This document shows positions 33,863 to 45,530 of a stretch of 60,000 nt of DNA, piece after piece. The notes beneath the pieces were generated by a model. It searched no databases and was not told the DNA's origin. It saw only the letters and a program-made list of their open reading frames with translations. The stretch lies in the NCBI GenBank assembly GCA_950295325.1, contig OX485806.1:14882001-14942000 (forward strand), in the 5' to 3' direction. The stretch comes from Polytrichum commune. Lineage: Eukaryota; Streptophyta; Polytrichopsida; Polytrichales; Polytrichaceae. A program made the position numbers and the translations under genes. Position 1 is the stretch's first letter, and each line of letters opens with the position of its first letter.

Positions 33863-35109
33863 TGTGAAATCCACATGAATAAGGAGAGATGAGCACATAG
33901 CAATCACCATGCTCTTCAACATCAATTTGCCATAATTGCAAGATTGAGGATAAATTGAGACTTAAACCCTAGGGTGGTGTAACAAATTGATTAAAAAAGT
34001 AAAGCAAATAAATCCTCTAAAGGTGAGTTTCGATGTAGGCCACATGCCCACGAGATTCAAGTGGGAATAAGGACAAACTCACCCACATGTAGATGGAATA
34101 TGATGGGGTAGGGTTTGTATGTGCCAACTAGCTACTTTCATCTTCTCAACTCCGGGTCCACCTACTAACCCTCCTCCTCCTAAAATCGGTCTTCAATCCT
34201 TCAGTGACCAACACTTGTAGGTTAAAAAATGCGTTAGTGGACGTAGGAAGTCTAGCAACCCATCTCCACGGCCCTCCACATTCTAGTAGGCCACTAGAAT
34301 GTGATTGGTGGGCTGCTCGCGGCCATCTACATGAGAACACCTTCAACTCATTATTGAATCATTATGTTGAACCCATTATTATGTTGAATCTAGCAAGCGA
34401 GTGACCAACATGGAAACTCACCCTAAGACATTGACAGAAGGGTTGGGCACATGGCCTAGGCTTCCACAGCCTGGGCGGCCCTTGAAGAACCTAGGTTGGA
34501 ACAATAAAAGTAAAAAAGCAAACATGATAGTAAAAAGTGTTATTTTTAATCGAGTAAAACGTAGGACCTGGTAATGTATTTATTGCATCGGGATTAAATG
34601 TAGTCTACGTTTTTACTGCATTCTACAACCTACACGCAATGGTTTGTCTTGACGGTAGCCATTTTTTCACTTTGTTGTACAGTTGCTTGCCTGGCTACCC
34701 TACCTCCCCAACGACTAAAAACATTTCCGAAACAACAAAGTTGGGCCATATTCCTAGCCCAAGAAAAGTGACTTTCCGGAACAATCCTTAACACTTCCTA
34801 CTTATCAGAGTAAGAGTTCGAGTGAGGGGTTGATAAAATTGGTTTTGGATTGTGTCTCTATTGAGCGTTATTATTCAGTTTGCAGAGAAGGCAATTCAGA
34901 GAAGATCTAACCTTGTGAAGATATTTGAATCTATGGCTCCGCTTCATTCCTCAAGACATTCAAACCAGTTGAAGGTGTTGTCTAATTGAAACATTGCCTA
35001 CGATCGGTTGCAACTTTGAAAGGTGAGAAACTTGCTGCTGATGTGTCATGTTCTCAGGTTTGGTATATGGTAAAATATGCACTAGACTACTTGAGCGGAG
35101 CTCGCATCA

Positions 35110-35310
35110 ATGATCGGGGAGAACCGGCAGTTAGTAACAGATGAACCGGTGGAGTTTGAGAAAGAACCGGTTGAAGTTGAAGACCTCAGGAGAATTACCG
35201 ACCAGTTTAGAGGAATTTATGGAATATACCCCAAATTAATATAGGAAAACCTAAGGATGTCAACATGTAACCGGTTGGACTTGCAAACACTAGGATGATC
35301 TGAACCGATT
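35110..35310. repeat. Interspersed repeat, copy 2 (copy 1 at 820-980)
   Basis: Contains AGAGGAATTTATGGAATATA and CGGTTGGACTTGCAAACACT, matched with divergence in copy 1. Rich in ACCGG motifs. Confidence 0.5.
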
Positions 35311-35590
35311 ATGCCCAAAAATCTCCCCCGATCACTGGCTCGCACTGCAGGGTTGACCAAATACGGTAACGTAAGTTAAGGTGAAATGGTACCAAACTTG
35401 TTTCCATCCACCAATGCATACTCTAAAAAACTCCGATGGGAAAAATATCTCTGCACTTCTGGCCGTATACTGACTTGCTAAATTGCCCTTGCCGGTGGGG
35501 CGGACAAATGTATGATTTGCGTGGCGACATGCGGCACAAAGCAGACCTCACTTACATTCCCATTCACTTTGCAGCACCGCAGGAATTAGC

Positions 35591-35623
<33 letters not shown>
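35591..35623. promoter_or_regulatory. CT-rich tract upstream of the glutaredoxin start
   Basis: A (CT)n run about 170 bp ahead of the ATG. Pyrimidine patches are common in plant core promoters and 5' UTRs, so a promoter or 5'-UTR role is plausible but not shown. Confidence 0.45.
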
Positions 35624-35796
35624 CACATGAACTTGATCTGCCTAGATGCGCCACAGCAGCTCTATGTTTCTTACAAAAATTCACTTATAACTGAGCGTCG
35701 GGGTAACCTGTGAAGCAGAAATCTCTAGGTATCAGTGGGAGCACATCCAGTTCATTCTTGAGCAAGCAACGATCTCGATCAGAAGCTCTGGAAACT

Positions 35797-38501
35797 ATGG
35801 CCGTGGCGAAAGTGACGAACCTCATTCACCAAAACCCTCTCGTCATCTTCAGGTGTGTTGTTGGATGAGAAAATGGTGCGAATCTATCAAGCTAATTAGA
35901 GTCTACGTTGTCTACTTCCATACTTTTTGGTAGGATTTGAGCACCATAAGGTGAATCACACACCTGTTGATACTTGAGATTACAAATGTCGATGTTTTGG
36001 ACTGCAGCGTGTGAGCATTGGAATTTTGGATGTGCGGAATGCCCAGTTTTGGGCATGTCTTCAAGTGTGATTTATGGGTGCAAGCTGTAAGAGGAGTTCA
36101 GAATCAACCCGGCTGCGAAGAAAAGCCGGTTAGGATATATTAAGCTTATAATGTCTTGGGTAAAAAAATTGCACATATGAAAATTAGTCCTCAAGTGGTC
36201 AAAAGAACTTCAAAATTCTTCCCAAACATATGTTGATGCTTTGAGCGTTGAAAGATCATTGTCTGTGAGTGGTTTTTGGGCATGTTTTAATGGATGTGCA
36301 CAGAGTGTGAGGGAACTTCAGAATTAACCCTGCTTCAAACAAGCATGTTATACTTAGAAGCTCAAACCAAAAATGTAGAAAAGTAGTGCTAAAGTGGTCA
36401 AAAGAGCACAGTGCTTGCTAGGCTCATATTTCGATTTGTGGTTGATCATCGGGCACTTCGACTAACCTCAAGTCGCTTGATGAGCACATACTTCTAGAGG
36501 ACTGAGCACTAACTCGGTATGAAACAAGCATGTAATATTGTAATATACTCATGTGTTGGGTGCATTTTTGCACGTATGAAAAGTAGTCCTCAAGTGGTCA
36601 AAAGAGCTCAATTCTTGCTAGGCACGTGATGATTTATTTGAGCGTTGAAAGGTCATGATTTGTAGTTTATACTGATTAATGGGTTCAACAGATATTCTTA
36701 CCATCTAATTACATCTATGGCGGTGTTGTGCATGCAGCAAAACAACTTGCCCTTATTGTAAGAAAGTGAAGGAGCTTTTCAAGAGCCTGGGAGCTAATGC
36801 TAAGATTATTGAAATCAACCAAGAGGGTACGCCCTTCTACAATCCTTTACAATTGTTGCAGAATCTTTCTGTGGTCCTTTTATTCACTCTAAAGAAAATA
36901 ACACGACTCGGAATTCATAAGTAGCATCCAGTAACGAACTGATGAAGCAAACACTAATCGGAAGATGGCATCTGTCTTTGTATTCTTCATTCGTGAATGT
37001 TCTTGAAACCCACAAAATTAAAACAGGGAAGGTTGATGAGTATCAACGCTCAATTTCTAGTGATTTTCTCACTCGTGGTTCATGAATTGTCCAAGAACAG
37101 AGGATGGAGTTGAGTTGCAGAAAGCTCTCGGAGAAATCACCAAACAACGCACTGTGCCTAGTGTTTTCATCGGTGGTGAACATGTAGGGGGGTGTGACGG
37201 TGAGCTCATAATTTCCTTTTTCCAATCTCGCATCTTCATTACACCGTCGTTTGAATGGTATCTAGTGCCGCTTACGATTTGGAATCGCACCACCCTAGAA
37301 ATCAATTGTTACTACACTGTTTCTAGTATTTGTGTCACTTTCTTTTCGGAGTAATGCAATGCTATAAGTATTTATTGAGAATGTAATACTTTACCAAGCA
37401 AAGTTGTCAATTATGTTCTAAAATGTCCAAACAACCTTTTCAATTTTTGCTAGTAAAAATTGAACTTCAGGTGAAGTTATTGCATTGCGTAATTCCAAAT
37501 TGGTAAGTGACACTAAACGATGTAGCAAAGGTTCAAGAGGTTGTTTGGATAATACGTAACATAAATTGACTTTACTAGGCAAAATATTACATTCTCGGTA
37601 AATCTTTGTATAGCAATGTGTAAGTCCGAATAGTAATTAAGTGGTCGACACTAAATACCATACACCTATTTAAAAGCCATAGCGGGGTTTATCGCATGAA
37701 AAATTCTCATCCTATGAGGGGTTTATCGCATGAAAAATTCTCATCCTATGAGGGATTTATCGTACCTCTCATCCATCCAACATTAAAACTTGACACCTTA
37801 TAAGTTTGTGGCTAATTAATCATAAATACTCACTTTTGTTTAAACTAATTTGAGATTTTTTTTGAAATTGAATCTAGTGTCAAATAAACTTGTATGACAT
37901 CTAGACTACTTTCTACTTCAAGGCTTTATGTTGGGTGAAAGAGTGTTTTGACTTCTTGTGATTTCACTTGGAACTACGTCAATCTAGATGCACTTCGTTT
38001 TTTTTTTAGCAACTCGAAACTGGGTCACTTGGATTAAGCATGGACAAGCATGCGCGAAAGGGTGAATGTTGCATATAATAGGAACCAAGTGAATGCACTT
38101 CCTTCTTCAAAACATAGAGGCCGCTACATCTCATCTTCAATACTACTTGGTGCTAGAATGTAGTTTCCATGTGGGATTTGTGTGGTTTCAATCATTAATG
38201 AAATGACATGTATGTGGCACAATTGAGGAGGGGAAAATTATAAGCTTTTCTCTCTGGATAGAAAGCCTTTCACTGTATAGTTTTTGTGAATTTTAGCTAT
38301 GATTAAAATTACTTGTGTGGGTTTTCGTGTACAGCCACGGTGGCGGCCAACAAGAAGGGGACTCTCGTACCAATGCTAAAAAAAGCAGGTGCTCTTAAAG
38401 ATGTCGATGATCAACAAATTGAAGGTGAAGTGACCAAGAATGAGGAGGGGAAAGTTGAAAGTGCCAAAGAGGGACTCGTGCAAGGGGTCCTTGAAGCATG
38501 A
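35797..38501 (+). CDS. CPYC-type glutaredoxin with acidic C-terminal extension, four exons
   Basis: Glutathione-dependent dithiol oxidoreductase that reduces disulfides and protein-glutathione mixed disulfides; with no targeting sequence it is probably cytosolic. Exons 35797-35852, 36738-36826, 37101-37199, 38335-38501 close in frame (411 nt, 136 aa). Seen: VIFSKTTCPYC with active-site Cys23/Cys26, the TVPSVFIGG loop with cis-Pro68, and GGCD (78-81) for glutathione binding. The fold should end near residue 102. The remaining 35 or so residues (DVDDQQIEGEV..., ending GVLEA) are rich in E, D, K and V and are longer than in ordinary class I plant glutaredoxins of about 110-125 aa. The start is the first ATG, which gives the family's usual N-terminal length. 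Confidence 0.93.
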
Positions 38502-39566
38502 AGAAGATGTTGTTGAAGTTGTCACGAAGGAGGAGTTTTCACATAAACTTCTCTTATTAAATGCTAGGGTTTTTAGAGTCTCATTTACAACTTGGGTTTA
38601 GGACTAAATGTAGAACTTGCACAATGGAAATCTATTGAACTATAGATGGAAAAAATATGGATAGGTGTGCTCTTATATGTTCCAAGTATAAAGCATACTA
38701 CATATTTGAGAAGATACTTCATTGCAAATTGTGATTGAGATATTAGTAATAAATTTATGAGATGGTCTTCACTAGAGGCTTCTTGGACTCCCTCCACTGC
38801 ATCACTAACTTCTTTACATTTTTGGAGCCCAATTTGGGTCTCTCATACATAGGGTATTTAAAAAATTGCACAACATGAATATAGGTTTTGATGTGAATCT
38901 TTAAAAAATGGTAATAGTTTTTTGTCTTCCAAAATTTATATGCTTGATAGTTGGACACAAATAACTTGGAAAGAGTTCGAAGAATTTTTCATATCATCCA
39001 ACATAAAAAGAAAAAGAATACGTGATTAGTACGAACATGCTAAAAGCTTGAAGTGGTTAAACAAGCCCTAATTTGACAACAAAGAAGCCTCGAGGGTCTT
39101 CCTTCAAACACTTAAGGTCATGAATTCCAATAAGTCCCACTACGTACAAGGTTCTCATAGAGATATGTCTACGAATTGGAATTGAAGTTACTATATGAGA
39201 GTTACCTACATCACCTCAAACCCTTTCCTAGCTTGCTTTTCTCCACGCTTGTCTAAAAGTGCCCTTATGTATTATTTGCACAAATGTCTCACTACATGAA
39301 CCATTGCAGTTTGGAGTTAGTGGACTTTGATTATCTATACAATAATTTTATGATGCCAATTTTCATAAACCCTAAACCTACTTGAGTAAGTAATACAAAA
39401 TCACACAATACATCATGCCTTCAAATATGTACATGAGCTCCAAATCTTTGGGGGAGAGAGGCTAAGGTATTTGGGTGTTATTTGGTTCGTTTTCATGTTC
39501 TCTAACTTCTACCGATTAGATTCACATGACAAAACTCATGTTGTATTAGCAAGTCTATGATGAAAT

Positions 39567-40229
39567 ATAAGGTAGATGAGGCTAATGTGGACACCTCCAG
39601 CTTTGTGGAATGATCCAACTGATGGATTTAAGCATTAGAAGTTTGAGCATGTTAGCAATTGCGAATCAAGACCAATGAATTTGAAATCGTTGAAATCGGA
39701 GTTGAGAAAGGTGTTGATCTAGGCTCTATAATCGAAGATTCTCTACTTCCCAATGTGGTGTTATAGGGGGGAACTCTTTAATCATTCAATGTTGTGTAAG
39801 TGGACAACATCATTAGCAGAGTGACTCATTTGCCAATGAAAAAAAAAAATTAATGCCAATATTGGTTTTGTCATGTCTCTAAATTGGTCACATGTAAGAT
39901 AAAATGTTGTCGACTTCTTTTTTTTCATTATAGAATACTCACAATACAAGATGGTCGACACTTCATAGCCATATGCCACCTCCTAATTTGCCCACCTCAT
40001 GCACAAAAACCAAGCGTGTCATAGCTCACTGGATAACACTCCTCATTATGGAAGATGGTGGATGTACTTAGACTTTTGTGAAGGTGACTAACCCAAATAT
40101 CATCAAGCTGGCAACTAAATCATCATGTATTACTTACCCACTGAATCAATGCAATTGCACTGCCGATTAGGAGCCAAAAATAGGTGTTTGATTTAAGGAA
40201 GCTAACTGAATTAGCCTCATCTACCTTAT
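39567..40229. mobile_element. Family B-related DNA element with perfect 20-bp terminal inverted repeats
   Basis: ATAAGGTAGATGAGGCTAAT at 39567-39586 is exactly mirrored at 40210-40229. A TA duplication fits if the element starts at AGG. The right end keeps the TAGGTGT...AAGCTAACTGAATTAG pattern of family B. It is longer than the other copies and has no transposase frame. Confidence 0.75.
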
Positions 40230-40249
40230 ACAAAAACCATCATATTCAA

Positions 40250-40629
40250 AATTGAGTCTAATTAACCCGATTTTAGTTATGGTAATCATAAGCACATGTG
40301 TTGTTGATATCTTGATTGGATACATAAGTCCTCCCACTTGTGTTCCCTATTGAATGTAGAGTAATTATTAATATTTGAAGACACAGTCCAATCTCTTATA
40401 AACATATATGTGACTTAATGATGTTTGCTTGTTTTATCCTCACTGAACCACATGCCAATTTAATATAGGGCCCAATTAAGAAAGCAAGCCGCTGAAGGCC
40501 CATCGACCTTACGGCCTTGATTTGGATCTGTTAACCATCTTGTACTAATGTAGTTGTGTGTTTCATATCCTAACAGAAATGGGCTAACGTAGTCAGAAAA
40601 AGTAACCATTTAAGACCCATCCACCTTTA
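40250..40629. repeat. Two MITE family B fragments, head to head, in the PSRP5 upstream region
   Basis: 40250-40480 follows the family B right half (AGTCCTCCCACTTGTG, CAGTCCAATCTCTTATAAAC). 40500-40629 is the left half in reverse, ending AGTAACCATTTAAGACCCAT then CCACCTTTA. Confidence 0.6.
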
Positions 40630-40832
40630 TTCCATTTTCTTCCTTTTACATGCTTCAGCAAAGACGATGAGAAGGAAAGATGATCGTGGCCGCTCATCTC
40701 ACCCTCACCAACGGCCAGGGAGCCATCTGAATCTCCTCTCTGCGAGGAGGGGTTATCCACAGGGAAGAAGAGCGGAGAGCGAGACTCACAAAGGAAGAGA
40801 GGAGGGAGCGAGAGAGGAAGCAGAATTGCGCA

Positions 40833-42392
40833 ATGGCGATGGCGGTCTCCTGCGTCTCGTCACTCGGGGTAGCGGCAACTGCCGTTGTCTCATCAGCAGC
40901 ATTGTCGTCCTCTTCTTCTCCTTCTTCTTCGCAATGGAGGCCGGCGTGCGCTCCAATCTCAGGTGAGCACAAAAAACAATGAGGTTTCTAGATAACTATT
41001 TGGTAGCATTAGAGTTGCGGAATTCGTTGAATTTGTATTGTGTTTTCTCCCGGTGTCAATGTAACAGGATCCAATTTCGGAGTTCCTAGTTCTGTCCGGA
41101 ATTTGTGGTGAGTTCTGCTGTTATGGTAGCCGTGAATGTGAGCTCTCTGCTCTCTGTTCTTGTAGAAGAGAGTATTTGACGTGTGAAGGGTTCGAGTGTG
41201 AGGGTTTCTCGCCTGCTCTGAATGTCACCGGCTCCAATTTCTGAGTTCTCAATTTCGTTTGGAATTTGTGGTGCTTCATATATGGGGCGTGGTTGTGGCA
41301 GTGAATGTGTGCCCTCTGCTCTCTGTTTGAGAGTGTTTGAGTGTGTTTGAGGTTTGTAGGGTTTGAGTGTGAGGGGTTGCTCGCTTGCTGTGAATGTCCC
41401 TGGCTCCTGGCTCGAATTTTTGAGTTCTTACTTATGTGAGGAATTTATGGTGCTTCACTTGTAAGGTGTTGGTGTACTGTGGCCGTGAATGTGAGCTCTC
41501 TGCTCTCTGTTGTGAGTGTTGGACGTGTTAAGCGTTTGAATGTGAGGATTTCTCGCTTCCTGTGAATGTCACCAGCTCCAATTTTTGAGTTCTTAGTTTT
41601 GTTAGGAATTTATAATGAGGTGTGGTTTCACTGTGGCCGTGAATGTGGCCTCTCTGCTCTCTGTTCCGCTCTTGCTGGAGAGTTTCTGACGTGTTAAGGG
41701 TTTGAATGTGAAGGTTTCTCTCTTGGTGTGAATGTATCTGGCTCCAACTTTTTAACTTCTTATGTCTGTTATAAATCTATGGTTCTTCATCTGTGAGGTG
41801 TAGTTTTACGTAAATTTGGCCTCTATGCTCTCTGTTTGCTGAAGAGAGTATTCGACACGTTAAGGGTTTGAGTGTGAGGGTTGCTCGCCTGCTGCATATC
41901 TGGGGCTCCAAAATTTGAGTTTCAGAGTTTCTAGTTCTGTTAGGATTGGATGGTGCTTCATATGTGAGGTGTGGTTTGACTGTGGTGGTGAATGTGAACT
42001 CTCTGCTCTTTGGTCTTGCTGAACAGAGTTTGACATGTGAAGGGTTTGGGGTTTGAGTCTGAGGATTTCTTCAAGGGCAGCTGGGACTGAACGGTCCTTC
42101 GTTTGGCGCAGGTCATTCGGCGACATTGAACGCAGGGCAGTCACTGTCTGTTATGAGTAATGCGCAAACGAGAAGGGTGGTAGTAGCCAAGGTTGCATCT
42201 GCCGAGACTCCGGAGGCAGCCGAAGAGGCACCCGCTGCCCCAGCCATCACCACCATTCTGTCTGAAGCAGACCTTCTCAAGAAGAAGGCAAAGCGAGAGG
42301 AGCTGCGACGAAAGAGGTTGGTGAGAAAGAGGAAGCTGAGGAAGAAAGGCAAGTGGCCTCCTTCCAAGATGGCCAAGCTGAAGAATGTCTAA
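40833..42392 (+). CDS. PSRP5: Plastid 50S ribosomal protein PSRP5 (cL37), two exons
   Basis: Plastid-specific protein of the chloroplast large ribosomal subunit, nuclear-encoded and imported. Exons 40833-40962 and 42112-42392 (phase 1, 411 nt, 136 aa). The N-terminus is rich in Ala, Ser and Val (MAMAVSCVSSLGVAA, then a Ser run), as in a chloroplast transit peptide. An Ala/Glu/Pro linker follows. The C-terminus is strongly basic and ends with the family signature RKLRKKGKWPPSKMAKLKNV directly before the stop. A second in-frame Met lies two codons downstream; the first is used here. The intron is filled with a tandem repeat, and the 3' end of the gene has a decayed tandem copy downstream. Confidence 0.92.
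41030..42090. repeat. Tandem repeat of about 170 bp, six copies, filling the PSRP5 intron
   Basis: The core (G)CTCTCTGCTCTCTGTT recurs near 41140, 41311, 41497, 41652, 41820 and 41999 (spacing 155-186 bp). Each is followed by GAGAGT...GACGTGT, GTTTGAGTGTGAGG, TGAATGTC and TTGAGTTCT. Copies have diverged by point changes and small indels. Confidence 0.85.
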
Positions 42393-42856
42393 GTTAAGGT
42401 CATAGAATTACACATCCGCAGTCTTGGAGTGGTGCACATTACACTCTCTGAGTAAGCTCCATGTAAGCAATTCAAGTTTTTACAACTGAAGCCCTCCCCA
42501 TATCAATCTAGATTTCATCTACTGGGGTCCAATTTTTGTAGATGTGTTTATCTCAAGAAGAGCTTTGATGTAATTCTTCATCCAAGATGTGGTACAGATG
42601 TGAGATTTTGCAATGTGAGCAAATTGTGCTGGTCAGAGTGTGAAATCAGCAGCGGTTCACACCAATGCACATCATGTAGTCAATTTATCTCATGATTCAA
42701 ACATATTTCACAGTATTCACATCGAGACCAGTCTTTAACCACATATGATATGATGTCTTATCATTTTTTTTTCTTTTCACTTTTCTAATTTCTGGCGTTC
42801 AAGAAGCATTTTTTGCACTGAAATGCGTCCAATTGGGCATTAGGGTTAAAGAACCA
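42393..42856. other. Presumed PSRP5 3' UTR and downstream sequence
   Basis: Non-coding, and partly duplicated in the following block. No clear polyadenylation signal is assigned. Confidence 0.5.
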
Positions 42857-43250
42857 TCATTGAGGAAACTTGGAAGCATAATGTGTCTTAGATGGAGGCA
42901 AATGGCCTCCTATCTAATTAGGTCATAAAACACATATACAGCACAATTCGAGTACATGGCATTGCACTTTCTGAGTAAGCTCTATATAGTCATTTCAAGT
43001 TTCGGCAACTGAAGCCCCCTTGATCCATGGGACCAATTTTTTTTGGAGATGTGTATATTTCAAGTAGAATTTGATGTAATCTCTCTCACCCAAGATGTAG
43101 CACAGAAAGTGAGAATTGTGCAAAGAGCAAGCAATGTGCGCAATTTGTGCTGGATGAAGTGAGAAACTGTTAGCGGTTCAAAACAATGCACATCATGTTA
43201 TCAAATTTTCTCATGATTCAAACATATTTCGCAGTACTCGCATCCAATTC
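42857..43250 (+). pseudogene. Decayed tandem copy of the PSRP5 3' end
   Basis: Similar to 42330-42720: GAGGCAAATGGCCTCCTATC corresponds to GGCAAGTGGCCTCCTTCC of the coding end, followed by matched UTR blocks (TGCACTTTCTGAGTAAGCTC, CAACTGAAGCCC, GATGTAAT, AACAATGCACATCATGT, CTCATGATTCAAACATATTT). The coding part is broken and no start or upstream exon is present. Confidence 0.7.
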
Positions 43251-45189
43251 AGTGAATTTTCTTTGAGCTGCTTCATGAGGCCAAAACACACCAAATATAG
43301 TTGACTTTTTCTGTATAGAACAGAATACTAAAGAAAGGTAAAAAAACCAATAGAACTACGTGGTTTCGTGGGTTAGTGCCAACTCTGCATCAAATGTCAT
43401 GTAAACAACTTATGTTTCTGTCATGCATGATTGTTCCTCCCTTATGATTGGATTCCAATATTTAGGAAAATATTGTGTCATGTCGCCAACTTTAAATTTT
43501 GATTAAAAATAAATAAAAAATAAATGGCATTCTCATTATGCATTGTGCAACCAACACGTGGATACTCATCAAACCCAAAAAAAAATCCTTGATCCACATC
43601 AAGCTTCAATAACATCATATCATATGTACTTCCTTTGATGCCATATTTCATTCTTTCAAGAAGTGTCATTGGACTTCATAGTATCCAATTGAGCTTGAAG
43701 GGTATAGAAGTTCATTAAGTTATGAAGCACGATGTATCAAACTATTTGTATGGCACTCGTGCATGTCAATAATTAGCCTCAAGATTGTCCGCTCTATAGT
43801 ATGTTGTGTGAACTTTGATGAAGATTTATAGTCTTTCTTTCCAAGTGGGGTTTTAGTGGAATGAACCACCTATAGATACAAACAACAAGGTGTAAACTAA
43901 GTTTAAGTCCCTTATTTTCATTTTCTTTTGGTACAAATTGAATTCAATGCCCAGTTGTTGACTATGTTTCACTCCTATATTATTGGATTTGAAGTATGCC
44001 GTTGATGGACATTAGGTATACTTTGCAATATACTCAATAAACATTTCATCCGACGATGTTAGATGAACTAGAGAATGTATTTCCAGCATGGACTTGGCGT
44101 GTATTCACAAAAAATGCACAGCTAAGGAGTCAAGTGGCAGCCCATGGGGAAGGCATCCCTATAGAAAATTGGCATACACGTGTGAGAACCAAGTAATTGT
44201 TTAGAGGGCTATTTCTCTTAGTCTTTCAGTTTATTTAGATCCTATAATTTTAAAAAATCTTACTTATCATCATTTTTGTCCACCCTATAGGTAATTTCAA
44301 CTTCCAGATTTGTGCAAAAAATTCCACCCTATTTTATTTCTAAAAAGTAGGGGTTCATTTTTTTCCCTTGTGCTATTGGAGTAGATTTGCTTGTTTGCTA
44401 TTGTTTGTTATGTAAGGAAACATAGGAGAATGACAAAATGTTTAAGCAATCTGATGATGGCATGATCATGCAGCTAAGGGGGTTGTGCAAATTGACAAAG
44501 GAAAAGGGGAAACTAGCTCAACATGCTTCTAGCCCCAATGAACACCCTTTTTTGTTTGTTTCATCCACAATAAACCGAAGTTCGTCCACATCGAATCAAA
44601 GTTCATCCACATTGGACCAAATCTCGTCCACATATATTGAGATTTCATCCATGTTTCCAACAAACCCCTCAATTTTTTTATATAACTTAATAACTTATCC
44701 TCTAGACAAGCTCATCCTACAAAATTATTATTATTATAATCCAATTTGTGCTACACTATATTACAAAAACATAGAAGTAAATTAGCACAATTTATAATAT
44801 CATAAGTTACATGTAAATTACTATGTATATTTCATGGAACATAATGTAGATCTTAAAATATATATATATAATATATGACGTATGAATATATTTGAGCCTA
44901 CCTTTTCTTGCATGTCATTTCTATGTAAATGCCAATGAATGCCCCTAGTGGCAGCCATGTTAGGGGGTCATGTTAAAACCTAGCTCATATCGGTATATAG
45001 TTCATCCAACCCATCTTAATCTCAATGGCATAGTTGAGGGCCTTTGATGTTAATTCTAGGGTCTTTAAAGAGACATGTATGAGGTACAAGGGATTTTCAT
45101 TGTTTTAACCTTCAATTACATAGCTGCCACAAATCCTTGGCCAAAAGGAACCATCCATACATGCAAAGTTACAAGTTAATAGAACATGC

Positions 45190-45530
45190 AACACATTCTT
45201 GTTTGCCACGTAGGTTCAATCTTTATTGAAACTTCAAATGACTTGCTTGGGTGACTATGGAATTAAGTCCCTATGCACAAGAAAATTATGGAGAAAAACT
45301 AAGGTATAAGTACTAATGGTAGTACACTATGTAATAGACTCATGTAATAATAGTAACATTTTCAATATAATGTGATGAATGCCTCAACTATATCCACAAA
45401 ATACAAATCATGAAAAAATATAAAAGGTCTTCATTGCATATACATTCCACTTTGAGATTCACTTTCAATGATAAAGATATTACAAACTTTGTCGTCAATA
45501 GGATGCATGTAACTCATGATAATCTAACCC
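45190..45530. repeat. Dispersed repeat family E, copy 1
   Basis: Shares ACTTGCTTGGGTGACTATG, TAATGTGATGAATGCCTC, CACTTTGAGATTCACTTTC and GGATGCATGTAACTCA-like blocks with about 53530-53760, strongly diverged. Origin unknown. Confidence 0.45.

Larger units (their letters stand above)
32302..35796. other. Gene-free stretch between kinase and glutaredoxin
   Basis: Kinase 3' UTR, a 23-bp poly-T tract at 32728-32750, a long hairpin at about 33558-33862, a repeat shared with 820-980 (about 35110-35310), and a CT microsatellite at 35591-35623. No coding exon recognised. Confidence 0.6.
38502..40832. other. Gene-free, MITE-rich stretch between glutaredoxin and PSRP5
   Basis: Holds a family D fragment (about 38860-39070), a 663 bp inverted-terminus element (39567-40229) and two abutting family B fragments (about 40250-40480 forward, 40500-40629 inverted), the last ending about 200 bp before the PSRP5 start. 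No gene recognised. Confidence 0.6.

Noticed and set aside
44438-44785. Serine-rich 115-codon frame with repeated SSST units
   Set aside because: The repeat comes from a short TCCACAT DNA repeat, and no family is recognised.
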